Of a stretch of 38,064 nt of DNA, positions 15,314 to 22,607 are shown piece after piece (the first letter of the stretch is position 1; the number at the start of each line of letters is the position of its first letter). The stretch is from NCBI RefSeq assembly GCF_900766305.1, contig NZ_CAAFUZ010000013.1:1-38064 (forward strand), written 5' to 3'. Position numbers and translations under genes: made by a program. The notes under the pieces were generated by a model. It was not told the origin of the DNA. It ran no database searches and was given only the letters and a program-made list of their open reading frames with translations. This stretch comes from an uncultured Gemella sp. (GTDB taxonomy: Bacteria > Bacillota > Bacilli > Staphylococcales > Gemellaceae).

Positions 15314-16526
15314 TATATTCACCCTCCTTAATTCCTCCAAAACATGCGAATAAACCACTTCCGATGTGAGTTATATATTCATTCATCTTATCTTCGTTTC
15401 CTAAACTATTTTGAATAGTAATAAATTGTTTTGGGTCTTTTTGGAAAGAGATAAATAGTAGACCAGAATCGAATTGTCCTGTAGTTTCATTAATACCGTC
15501 TGAATAAGAATAAGAACGTCTTAATAATTCTACGCCAGGTTTATGTGCTAAGTGGACGTGTGAAGTTACAGGAATTAAAGGTTTCCCATCTGGACCTTTT
15601 TTATTAAGATCAATTGGTGCGAATTCATCAGTTTCTCCGAAAGGAGCACCACTATCTTTATATCTTCCAAAAGTATTTTCCTGTTCATTTAGACTTGTTC
15701 TATCCCATGTCTCAAGGTGCATTTGGATACGTCTAACGGCCATGTAGCTACCATCTTTCATCCAGTTGTCCTTATCGCACCATACAATCTTATCAAATTG
15801 GTCTTCTTTAGTTGCATTAGCAGTACCGTCTTTAAATCCGAAAAGGTTACGCGGTGTTTCAAGACGATTACCAATAGCAGCAAAACCAGATTGACTCCAC
15901 TTCATAGTTACAGTAGAGCGAGCCTTTCTAACCAGGTTACGTACTGCATGGAAGGCTACCTGTTCATCATCTGCACATGCTTGAATACAAATGTCCCCAC
16001 CTGTATATTTTTCTTTTAGTTGTTCTCTTGCGAAAGGAGGTAAGTCTTTAAATTCTTCAAGACTTTTATTCTCTAAGTTCATTTTCTTTAAGAAACTTGG
16101 ACTAACTCCAAATGTCAGAGTTAAACGATAGGGGTTTAACCCTACCGTTTCTCCAGTATCTTTTGGTGGTAAATAATGGTTTTTAAGGGCGGGTTCAACT
16201 AGTTCACCGTTCATTAATTTTTCACTATATTTAGTCCATTGCTTAAACATGTCGATTACATCATCACGCTTAGTTGAGTGTAAATCTAGTACGACAAAAT
16301 AAACACATTTTTGCATAAGAGTAGTAATTCCAGCTTGGTGTTTGCCATAGAATGTAATTTTTTCTTCTCCATCAGCTATAGCTCGGTTATTCTCAGCTTT
16401 GTTTGCGAAAAATCCACCAAGAGCAGAAGCTCCAACAACTGCTCCGGCTCCAGTCATTCCTGCTTTTTTCAGGAAATCACGTCTTGTTATTTTTTTGTCA
16501 ATCCATTTTTTACCAGATTCTTCCAT
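15291..16526 (-). CDS. efeB: Deferrochelatase/DyP-type peroxidase EfeB (Tat substrate)
   Basis: EfeB is a haem-binding dye-decolourising peroxidase exported by Tat, implicated in iron release from haem or ferrous iron oxidation. The 411-residue protein has a twin-arginine signal RRDFLKK (15-21) followed by a Gly/Ala-rich hydrophobic segment (22-40). The DyP signature GFKDG is at 230-234 with catalytic D233, and the proximal haem histidine lies in SHVHLAHKP near 323. ATG follows the efeO stop after one base, with GAGG upstream. Its presence explains why tatC and tatA are in the same operon. Confidence 0.93.
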   Translation of the reverse strand: MEESGKKWIDKKITRRDFLKKAGMTGAGAVVGASALGGFFANKAENNRAIADGEEKITFYGKHQAGITTLMQKCVYFVVLDLHSTKRDDVIDMFKQWTKYSEKLMNGELVEPALKNHYLPPKDTGETVGLNPYRLTLTFGVSPSFLKKMNLENKSLEEFKDLPPFAREQLKEKYTGGDICIQACADDEQVAFHAVRNLVRKARSTVTMKWSQSGFAAIGNRLETPRNLFGFKDGTANATKEDQFDKIVWCDKDNWMKDGSYMAVRRIQMHLETWDRTSLNEQENTFGRYKDSGAPFGETDEFAPIDLNKKGPDGKPLIPVTSHVHLAHKPGVELLRRSYSYSDGINETTGQFDSGLLFISFQKDPKQFITIQNSLGNEDKMNEYITHIGSGLFACFGGIKEGEYIGQKLFD

Positions 16527-16527
16527 A

Positions 16528-17406
16528 TTACTTAGCCTCTTCGTCTAAAATTACACCCATTTGAGAAAGTGGTTCTCCTAATTTTGTTACTGCTTCAGAA
16601 AGTTCTTTAGTATTTTCTTTAGTTAAGTCAGTGTATAGTTTGTAGTGTTTTTCATCAGTTTTATATTTGTCTAATAAGCTGTTTATTGTAGCGAATTTTT
16701 CAGTTAAATCCTTAGCTAATTTACTATCTTTTTTCTCGATTAAAGGTTTGAAAATCTTAAAGATTTCTTCAGCACCTTCGATGTTAGCTTTAAAGTCGTA
16801 TAGGTCAGTGTGAGAGTAAATTTCTTCTTCTCCTGTGATTTTTTGTGTTGCAACTTCGTTAAGTAAGTCAACAGCTCCAGTTACCATTAAATCAGGAGTA
16901 ACTTCAACAGTAGCGACTTTAGCTTTTAATTCTTTAATGTCTTTTACTAGTTGGTCTGCGTATTCTTCAGTACCTTTAGTAGTATTTTGTTCCCACATAA
17001 TTTTTTCGATTCTGTGGAATCCACGCCATCCTTCTTCTGTTTTGTTTTCTTCTAGGTAGTCAGCAAGACGGAAGTCGATATTCACATCTAGTTCACCAAA
17101 ACTTTCTGCGATTGGCTCTGAACGCTCATAAGCCATACGAATTACAGGATATTGTTTTTTAGCTTCTTCAAGATTTCCAGCTTTAATAGTTTCAGCGAAT
17201 TTTTCAGTATCTTTAAGTAGAGTATCTACTTGGTTTTCTACGAATTTTTTATAAAGCTCAGTAGCTTGTTTAAGTTGTTCTTTTGTACCTTTAGATGTAT
17301 CAACTTGAGCAGTTTTGTTTTCTTCTTTTTTATCAGTTTTAGCAGCACATCCGCTAATAACGATAGTACCAGCCATAAGGGCCATAAATAATTTATTTTT
17401 CTTCAT
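16528..17406 (-). CDS. efeO: Iron uptake lipoprotein EfeO/EfeM (M75 imelysin-like)
   Basis: This surface lipoprotein of 292 residues probably binds iron and passes it to EfeU. It has a lipobox VISGC with the modified cysteine at 20, a short Lys/Glu-rich linker, and an M75-type helical domain with the H-x-x-E motif HRIE at 131-134. It lacks the N-terminal cupredoxin domain of E. coli EfeO, so it corresponds to the short EfeM form, like S. aureus FepA. It is the first gene of efeO-efeB-efeU-tatC-tatA and sits directly behind a Fur-box promoter. Confidence 0.93.
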   Translation of the reverse strand: MKKNKLFMALMAGTIVISGCAAKTDKKEENKTAQVDTSKGTKEQLKQATELYKKFVENQVDTLLKDTEKFAETIKAGNLEEAKKQYPVIRMAYERSEPIAESFGELDVNIDFRLADYLEENKTEEGWRGFHRIEKIMWEQNTTKGTEEYADQLVKDIKELKAKVATVEVTPDLMVTGAVDLLNEVATQKITGEEEIYSHTDLYDFKANIEGAEEIFKIFKPLIEKKDSKLAKDLTEKFATINSLLDKYKTDEKHYKLYTDLTKENTKELSEAVTKLGEPLSQMGVILDEEAK

Positions 17407-17440
17407 TAATAAATATACTCACTTTCATATTTTTTCTACT

Positions 17441-17473
17441 ATAAATTATAATCATTATCAGTTAGAAAGTAAA
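17441..17473 (-). promoter_or_regulatory. Promoter and Fur box of the efe-tat operon
   Basis: On the minus strand TTTACT (17473-17468) is followed after 17 bases by TATAAT (17450-17445). A 19-base sequence GATAATGATTATAATTTAT (17459-17441) covers the -10 and matches the classical Fur box at 15 of 19 positions by my count. Iron-dependent repression by Fur is the natural inference. Confidence 0.8.
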
Positions 17474-17666
17474 GTGATAAGAAACAAATTGATATAAAAA
17501 GAAAAGTTTTACATGGTGAATAAAATAGTTATAAGGAAACTAAATAATACAATTTCTTTTTTTATGCATCAGATAAAAGTTTAAGATAAAGAGCAATGAT
17601 GTATTTAATTTTTAAAAATATATTTATGTTATATAATAGTTAAGCGAAAATGCGAAAATTTATTGA

Positions 17667-17695
17667 TTGAAAGTGGAAAATGTTTGGTGTATAAT
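17667..17695 (+). promoter_or_regulatory. Promoter of pnuC
   Basis: TTGAAA (17667-17672) is followed after 17 bases by a perfect TATAAT (17690-17695). The rest of the 393-base gap between efeO and pnuC (17474-17666) is A/T-rich and shows nothing recognisable. Confidence 0.75.
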
Positions 17696-17707
17696 GAAAG
17701 TAGATTT

Positions 17708-17770
17708 TTAGTAAGCGTTATAAAAAAGCTACTAAGAACCTAAAAAATTAAGGTTACATTAACTTAATGT
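17708..17770 (+). ncRNA. Structured leader of pnuC, candidate NAD-type riboswitch
   Basis: Three hairpins follow one another between the promoter and pnuC. Hairpin 1 is TTAGT-A-AGC with GCT-ACTAA (17708-17735), hairpin 2 is AACCT with AGGTT (17737-17755), and hairpin 3 is ACATTAA with TTAATGT (17756-17770). The ribosome site AAAAGG lies just after hairpin 3. Leaders of pnuC genes in related bacteria can carry the NAD+-II (pnuC motif) riboswitch. I cannot confirm that consensus from memory, so the ligand is a hypothesis. Confidence 0.4.
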
Positions 17771-17799
17771 GATACATTTAAAAAGGAATAAAAGGCTTT

Positions 17800-18501
17800 A
17801 TGAAACAAAAATTAAAAATATTCGCAACATCAAAATGGTTTGATTTACTAGGGGTTGTTTTAGTAATTAGTATTGCTATTGCATCAGGTTATTTAGCAAC
17901 GAGATTAGATAAATTCGTTGATTGGGGTCCATGGACTGCACTCGTACCATTTGGACTTATTTCTGTAATTAATGTTGGTATCTCAATGCTATCTACAAGA
18001 TTTACAGGAAAATTAAGTAAACTTGGTAACTACTTAGGTATTATTAATGCCGTATTATCAGGAGTTATTGATTATATCCTAGGTAACAAAGCTGCGATTA
18101 TCACATACCCTGTAACATTTTTAATCTATTTGGGTGCGATTTATGTATGGAATAAATCTACAGATAAACCAAATACAATGTCAAAAGCAAAATTATATAC
18201 AGTTTTAACAGCAATTGCGATTCTTTCATTTGTATTCTCATATGCTACAAACTACATTGGATATCATGGTAAGATGAGTACTCTTGCATATATAACTACA
18301 ATTGCATTTGCATTCTCATTAATGGGTAATGGATTAAATACATTTAAGCTAACTACACAATGGCCATTCTGGTTACTATATAATATTGTTCAACTTACAA
18401 AAGCAGTAGTTCAAGGAAACTTCGCTAACGTTGGTAAATATATTTTCTATATCATTAATAGTGTTGGAGCACTATTTGTGTGGAAAGATTCTGAAGAATA
18501 A
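17800..18501 (+). CDS. pnuC: PnuC-family vitamin transporter (nicotinamide riboside type)
   Basis: PnuC proteins are facilitators for nicotinamide riboside or related vitamins, trapped inside by phosphorylation. The 233-residue protein has about seven hydrophobic segments and the conserved aromatic block QWPFWLLYNIVQLTKAVVQGN in the sixth segment, plus YPVTFLIYLGAIYVW. The length fits. Some PnuC relatives carry thiamine or riboflavin (PnuT, PnuX), so the substrate is less certain than the family. It is a single-gene unit with its own promoter, structured leader and terminator. No nadR or NAD gene is adjacent. Confidence 0.88.
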   Translation: MKQKLKIFATSKWFDLLGVVLVISIAIASGYLATRLDKFVDWGPWTALVPFGLISVINVGISMLSTRFTGKLSKLGNYLGIINAVLSGVIDYILGNKAAIITYPVTFLIYLGAIYVWNKSTDKPNTMSKAKLYTVLTAIAILSFVFSYATNYIGYHGKMSTLAYITTIAFAFSLMGNGLNTFKLTTQWPFWLLYNIVQLTKAVVQGNFANVGKYIFYIINSVGALFVWKDSEE

Positions 18502-18527
18502 AATAAACTACAATTATATATTTAAAG

Positions 18528-18568
18528 CTGTTGACAACTGTAATGATGCAGGAGTCAACAGTTTTTTT
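18528..18568 (+). terminator. Terminator of pnuC
   Basis: CTGTTGAC (18528-18535) pairs with GTCAACAG (18554-18561), followed by seven T residues. Confidence 0.85.
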
Positions 18569-18752
18569 ATTTGATAATAACATTTAGAATTAGATTATTA
18601 GTGGTAATTTGAAATGAAAAGACTGAAATTGTATTTAGAATAAAATAAAAAAATCATTTTTTAAAAAAAATGGACAAAATATGTCTAATTTTCAATGTAA
18701 AATATGTTTATATAAAAGGGTTATTATTATTAAACAATCATAAGAAAATAGG

Positions 18753-18781
18753 TTGAAAGTGAATATTTAATAATGTATAAT
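18753..18781 (+). promoter_or_regulatory. Promoter of the WYL regulator gene
   Basis: TTGAAA (18753-18758) is followed after 17 bases by TATAAT (18776-18781). The rest of the 324-base gap after pnuC (18569-18752) is very A/T-rich with no other clear feature. Confidence 0.72.
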
Positions 18782-18825
18782 GAAAAATAAGACTTTAAGC
18801 GGTTGATGAGGAAGAGGCGAATAAT

Positions 18826-19752
18826 TTGAGTGATTCAAGAGATAAGAAGTTTCGTGGATTAGAAATATACGATAGACTTAGACGAGGCGAGAGGCTGGTA
18901 AAAGAAAACTTAGCTAATGAATATGGAGTTTCTCTTAAAACTATTCAAAGAGATATTGATGAATTGCGTGATTATCTTTTTGAGAAGAAAGAAGAGATTG
19001 GAGAATTTGAAATAATAGTAAAGAACAAAGAGTATATTTATACAGCTGTTAGCGAAAGCGATAATACTCTTACTCAACAGGATATCTTGGCGTTAAGTAA
19101 GATTTTATTAGAAAGTAGAGCATTTAATAAAAAAGAGATGTCTTTATTACTAAAGAAATTACAGAATCAATTAAGTCGTGAAAGTAAGATACATGTAAGA
19201 GAGTTGATTAATAATGAAGATTATTATTACACTGAACTTCAACATGGAAAAGATTTACTAGAGGTATTGTGGAGTCTGTCGAATGTAATTAGAGAAACAA
19301 GAGTTATGACCTTTGATTATACTAGAATGGATAAGAAACAAACTAAAAAAGAAGTACGCCCTATTTCTATTATGTTCTCAGAATTTTATTTTTATTTAAT
19401 AGCTTATGGAATAACTAGTGAAGAAGATGTACCACTAGTCTTTCGAATAGATAGAATGAGTAATATTAAATATAAAGATGAAACTTTCTATATTCCATAT
19501 AGAGACAGATTTGAGGACGGGGAATTTCGTAAGAGAATCCAGTTCATGTACGGAGGAAAACTAAAGAAATTCACATTTGAGTTTAGTGGTCCATCACTTG
19601 AAGCAATGTTAGACAGATTACCAACAGCAAAGGTCATAAAATCAGAAGATAAAGTTCATACGATTGTGGCAGAAAGCTATGGTGATGGAATAAAAATGTG
19701 GCTTAATAGCCAAGGAGATAACGTAAAAATATTAGAAGAGAGAGAGATTTAG
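18826..19752 (+). CDS. WYL-domain transcriptional regulator
   Basis: The 308-residue protein has an N-terminal helix-turn-helix (about 8-50, with LANEYGVSLKTIQRDIDELRDYL), a central WYL domain (about 135-215, with MTFDYTR, EVRPISIMFSEFYFYLIAYG and FRIDRMSNIK), and a C-terminal WCX-like extension. The name-giving W-Y-L is here F-Y-L. Such regulators sense ligands, often nucleic acids or nucleotides, and frequently control DNA-damage or defence genes. The start is a TTG preceded by GAGGAAGAGG; no better start was seen. The next gene begins 48 bases later in the same direction, so it may control or share a transcript with the unknown genes that follow. Confidence 0.85.
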   Translation: MSDSRDKKFRGLEIYDRLRRGERLVKENLANEYGVSLKTIQRDIDELRDYLFEKKEEIGEFEIIVKNKEYIYTAVSESDNTLTQQDILALSKILLESRAFNKKEMSLLLKKLQNQLSRESKIHVRELINNEDYYYTELQHGKDLLEVLWSLSNVIRETRVMTFDYTRMDKKQTKKEVRPISIMFSEFYFYLIAYGITSEEDVPLVFRIDRMSNIKYKDETFYIPYRDRFEDGEFRKRIQFMYGGKLKKFTFEFSGPSLEAMLDRLPTAKVIKSEDKVHTIVAESYGDGIKMWLNSQGDNVKILEEREI

Positions 19753-19800
19753 AGATAATATTTGTGAAATATCTGGTATTAATATGTACGGAGGAAATTA

Positions 19801-20853
19801 ATGGATAATAAAGATGTAGTTATAGATGTTAAAGCTAAGGAAATTATAAAGGATGATGGCAATGAAATTATAGTCGAATATAGTGAAGAGAATAGTCGTT
19901 ATATAGACAATGTAGGTTTGAAAAAATACTTTAATAAGAACAAAAATACTATTTTGAAAAAAATGGAAAATATACTATATGAGGCACCAGTATTTATTAA
20001 TACTTTAAAAGCTATGATTCCTAAAGAATCTCTACAAGCTGTGCTAACAGATGATCAAAAAGAAAAATTAAAAAAGGGAGCAATAGAGTTTGTTACTAAA
20101 AAGGATGGTTCACTAATAGCTAAATTAAGAGATTGTGATACGAAAAAAATGGTTGCTAATATAGAATTAAAACAATTTAAGGAGTTCCCAAAATTTAATG
20201 AAGCCTTAGCAGATTATACTGCTCAATTAAAAATGAAGGAAATTGCCGAAGAAATTAACCAAATTAAGTTAGCGGTGGAAGAGGTGCGAGTAGGTTTAGA
20301 AAATGACAGACTAGCATTAGCTTATAGTTGTCAACAAAAACTGATTCAAGCCATGGAGATAAAAAATGAAATTTTAAAACAACAAGCATTATTAAGTGTT
20401 ATACATTCTGCAGAAGATTCAAGAAATCTATTAATGCTTAGTCAAAGTTCAAATTTAAAATTTATAAGTGAACAGCCTGAAAGCACTATTGGAAAATTTA
20501 TTAGAGGATCAAAACAAGAAGATATAGATATGAGAATTTCAGAAATAAGAGAAAATTTATCTGCTTTAAATATAACATCCTTAGTTTCGGCGATAGGATA
20601 TCAAGTTTTAGGTGAAGAAGAATCAATGAAAAAGAGTTTGAATTATTATAGGAATTATCTAGATAAATCTTATTTTAAAGTTGAAGGATTGATTGAACGA
20701 CTAGATTCTATGGACTCGTTACCTGAAAATTATTGGACGAAGAAAGTGCCAAGTTTAGAAGCTAATATTAAAGAATTATCTTATAATAGTGAAAATAAGT
20801 TATTAATTGAAGAAAAATTAGAAGATAATATATTTTATATAGAAGGAGAATAA
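19801..20853 (+). CDS. Coiled-coil protein of unknown function
   Basis: I do not recognise this 350-residue protein by name. It has an acidic N-terminus (1-35), a segment with amphipathic character (about 50-80, ILYEAPVFINTLKAMIP), a small beta-rich part (93-125), and a long predicted coiled coil (about 140-200) containing EEINQIKLAVEEVRVGLENDRLALAYS. The C-terminal half is mainly helical. There is no signal peptide or transmembrane helix. A strong GGAGG precedes the ATG. It is followed 2 bases later by a tiny zinc-ribbon/membrane protein with a GTG start, so the two are translationally coupled and are good candidates for physical partners. A recognised enzyme motif was not found. Confidence 0.8.
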   Translation: MDNKDVVIDVKAKEIIKDDGNEIIVEYSEENSRYIDNVGLKKYFNKNKNTILKKMENILYEAPVFINTLKAMIPKESLQAVLTDDQKEKLKKGAIEFVTKKDGSLIAKLRDCDTKKMVANIELKQFKEFPKFNEALADYTAQLKMKEIAEEINQIKLAVEEVRVGLENDRLALAYSCQQKLIQAMEIKNEILKQQALLSVIHSAEDSRNLLMLSQSSNLKFISEQPESTIGKFIRGSKQEDIDMRISEIRENLSALNITSLVSAIGYQVLGEEESMKKSLNYYRNYLDKSYFKVEGLIERLDSMDSLPENYWTKKVPSLEANIKELSYNSENKLLIEEKLEDNIFYIEGE

Positions 20854-20855
20854 AG

Positions 20856-21044
20856 GTGTCAAAAATATGTAAAGGAAAAAATTGTAATAAATTATTAAAA
20901 GAAGGATATAAATATAATAAATGTGAAGCGTGTCGAAATAAAAACAATGGAAAAATAAAGACTATAATAAAAGGAGTTACTGCAGCAGGAGCGGTAGTAG
21001 TTCAAATAGGTCTATTAGCTTTAAACGCTAAAAATAAAGAGTAG
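20856..21044 (+). CDS. Small zinc-ribbon protein with a C-terminal membrane segment
   Basis: The 62-residue protein carries four cysteines in a zinc-ribbon-like pattern: C5-x4-C10 and C23-x2-C26 (CEAC). After a Lys-rich linker there is a hydrophobic segment (about 37-55, GVTAAGAVVVQIGLLAL) that could be a membrane anchor. The GTG start lies 2 bases after the upstream stop, with GGAG ahead, which implies coupling to the coiled-coil gene. Function is unknown. An inferred role is a membrane tether or sensor for its partner. Confidence 0.75.
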   Translation: MSKICKGKNCNKLLKEGYKYNKCEACRNKNNGKIKTIIKGVTAAGAVVVQIGLLALNAKNKE

Positions 21045-21063
21045 TTTTTCCCACATTCTGTCC

Positions 21064-21102
21064 AACCTCTTTAATATACTAAGTATATTAAGGAGGTTTT
21101 TT
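21064..21102 (+). terminator. Terminator-like hairpin that encloses the next gene's Shine-Dalgarno sequence
   Basis: AACCTCTTTAATATACT (21064-21080) pairs over 17 positions with AGTATATTAAGGAGGTT (21082-21098), with one G-U pair, followed by TTTTTT (to 21102). The right arm contains AAGGAGG, the ribosome site for the ATG at 21105. On a read-through transcript the site would be masked. The left arm also contains TATACT, a possible -10, from which a transcript would start past the left arm. Confidence 0.8.
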
Positions 21103-21104
21103 AT

Positions 21105-21527
21105 ATGGATACAATTAATTTTACTACTTTAACTAATGTAGAAAGGATACTATTAACAGCTGATTTTAACTATTATCTAAAAAAGTATAATTCTAATATT
21201 TCTAAAATAAGAAATGAGATAAATAAACTACTAAGAGGAAAGGAATTATCAGTTTTAGATCGTGTAAATTATAGAATTTCATTTAGCTATGATTGTGATA
21301 TATATTTTAGGGAAGAGTACTTAAAAATTTTCTCTATAAAAAGGTTTTATAAGTTTTTTGGTTATAAGATATACTACAAAAATATTGTGGGGCTAGATTA
21401 TAATCATAATAAAAAAGAATGTACTATTAAATATTTTAATAAAGGAAGAATACGTGAATTAAAATTTTCTGCATATATAGAGCAATACAGGTTATTATCA
21501 AATTTATATAAAAATATTGTATGTTAA
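21105..21527 (+). CDS. Small basic protein of unknown function
   Basis: This 140-residue protein is rich in Lys, Asn, Tyr and Ile and has no signal peptide or clear membrane helix. The N-terminal third is helical; the middle (about 65-120, with DIYFREEYLKIFSI and YYKNIVGLDYNHNKKECTIKYFNKG) looks like alternating beta strands and could be a PH-like or similar small beta fold, which is only an impression. The composition is more A/T-rich than the housekeeping genes around. Its ribosome site AAGGAGG is buried in the preceding hairpin, so expression is probably conditional. Confidence 0.7.
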   Translation: MDTINFTTLTNVERILLTADFNYYLKKYNSNISKIRNEINKLLRGKELSVLDRVNYRISFSYDCDIYFREEYLKIFSIKRFYKFFGYKIYYKNIVGLDYNHNKKECTIKYFNKGRIRELKFSAYIEQYRLLSNLYKNIVC

Positions 21528-21614
21528 TTTACTTCTAGCAAAATATGATTTTCTATGAGATAATAATTTTATAAACCACAGAATTGGGGTATTTTATATT
21601 AGAGGAGAATATAT

Positions 21615-22553
21615 ATGAAAAAAAGTATTGCTATATTTTCTAGTGTTATTGTTGCACTCATTATTTGTGCTACAGCTTATTATTTTATGTTTGGTAGTGG
21701 AAAAGATAAGAAGGTAAAAGAAGAATATCAAAAATATGTTGATATGATTAATATCAGTCATGATTTTGAAGCTGGAGCAAAAGGCTTAGAGACTCTAACT
21801 ACTGATGTTGCACAGAAGGTTATTCCTACTATCAAAACTGATATTAAAGTTGCAAAAGAGGTTAGAAATACTTCTATCAGTCTAAATGATAAAAAGGTTG
21901 ATGAAGCAAAGGATAGTCTAGATAGAGCTAAAAAACTTGATACAAATTCAAATTTTTCAGCCGCTATAAATTGGTTAAATTCTGATATTGAAAACTATAA
22001 GAGAGCAGAAGAAGAGATAAAAAATATTAAACTAGATGTGAACTTTAACAAGGATCTTTCTCAAATATTAGAAAAATATAAGTTCAATAATAATAGTCTA
22101 AAACAATTATTAAGTGATGTAGGGAATAAACTTTATGATAAAGCTCAAGAAGCCGCACAAAAGGCTAAGGAACTTGCCGAAAAAGCAAGAGAGTTTGAGC
22201 GTAAGAAAAAAAGATCTGATGTCGAATTAGGTGGTCCAAATCCTGCGTTATTAAATGATAGTAATTCATTGCCTGCAGATGCTCAAGGAATAGGTGGAGC
22301 AACAAGTGAAGAAGGAGCGAGAAAAATGAGCTCTGACCTTGTTAATAGATATAAAGGGTATCTTCTAAAAAAATATAATGGAGAAAAAATTGAATGGTCT
22401 GTAAATGGCAAGAGCTTCAAACTTATTAAGGAAGATGGAAGTAAGATAACTTTTACTACTCAACCTCAGCTTTATAGAAAAGTAGGAAATAGATTAGTTT
22501 CTGGAGTTAATCTTAACAGTGAAGAAGGTTCTGAATTTCTATACAATACATAG
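21615..22553 (+). CDS. Membrane-anchored coiled-coil protein of unknown function
   Basis: The 312-residue protein begins with a short basic head and one hydrophobic segment (about 5-27), then an extracytoplasmic helical region (30-170), an alanine-rich charged coiled coil (about 172-200, KAQEAAQKAKELAEKA), a Gly/Ser/Asn/Pro-rich flexible stretch (204-235), and a C-terminal domain of about 75 residues with WSVNGKSFKLIKEDGSKITF. There is no lipobox, so the first segment is probably an uncleaved anchor. AGAGGAGA precedes the ATG. It is the last of four unnamed genes behind the WYL regulator, though an 87-base gap leaves room for separate transcription. Confidence 0.75.
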   Translation: MKKSIAIFSSVIVALIICATAYYFMFGSGKDKKVKEEYQKYVDMINISHDFEAGAKGLETLTTDVAQKVIPTIKTDIKVAKEVRNTSISLNDKKVDEAKDSLDRAKKLDTNSNFSAAINWLNSDIENYKRAEEEIKNIKLDVNFNKDLSQILEKYKFNNNSLKQLLSDVGNKLYDKAQEAAQKAKELAEKAREFERKKKRSDVELGGPNPALLNDSNSLPADAQGIGGATSEEGARKMSSDLVNRYKGYLLKKYNGEKIEWSVNGKSFKLIKEDGSKITFTTQPQLYRKVGNRLVSGVNLNSEEGSEFLYNT

Positions 22554-22562
22554 AATTAATAA

Positions 22563-22607
22563 AAAACTCAAGGTACGACATAATATCAATTACCTTGAGT
22601 TTTCTTT
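22563..22607. terminator. Bidirectional terminator between the 312-residue gene and the HAD gene
   Basis: AAAACTCAAGGTA (22563-22575) pairs perfectly with TACCTTGAGTTTT (22591-22603), followed by CTTTT on the plus strand and flanked by A-runs that give U-runs on the minus strand. Confidence 0.85.

Noticed and set aside
15314..15358. Longer efeU reading frame starting inside efeB
   Set aside because: No ribosome site precedes it, while AAGGAGG lies just upstream of the TTG at 15313.
18569..18752. Additional small gene or RNA between pnuC and the WYL gene
   Set aside because: Only A/T-rich sequence with short homopolymer runs was seen; no start with ribosome site and no stable stem.
19753..19775. 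Imperfect inverted repeat AGATAATATTT/AAATATCT after the WYL gene as an operator or terminator
   Set aside because: The pairing is interrupted, has no T-run and is not clearly above chance in such A/T-rich DNA.
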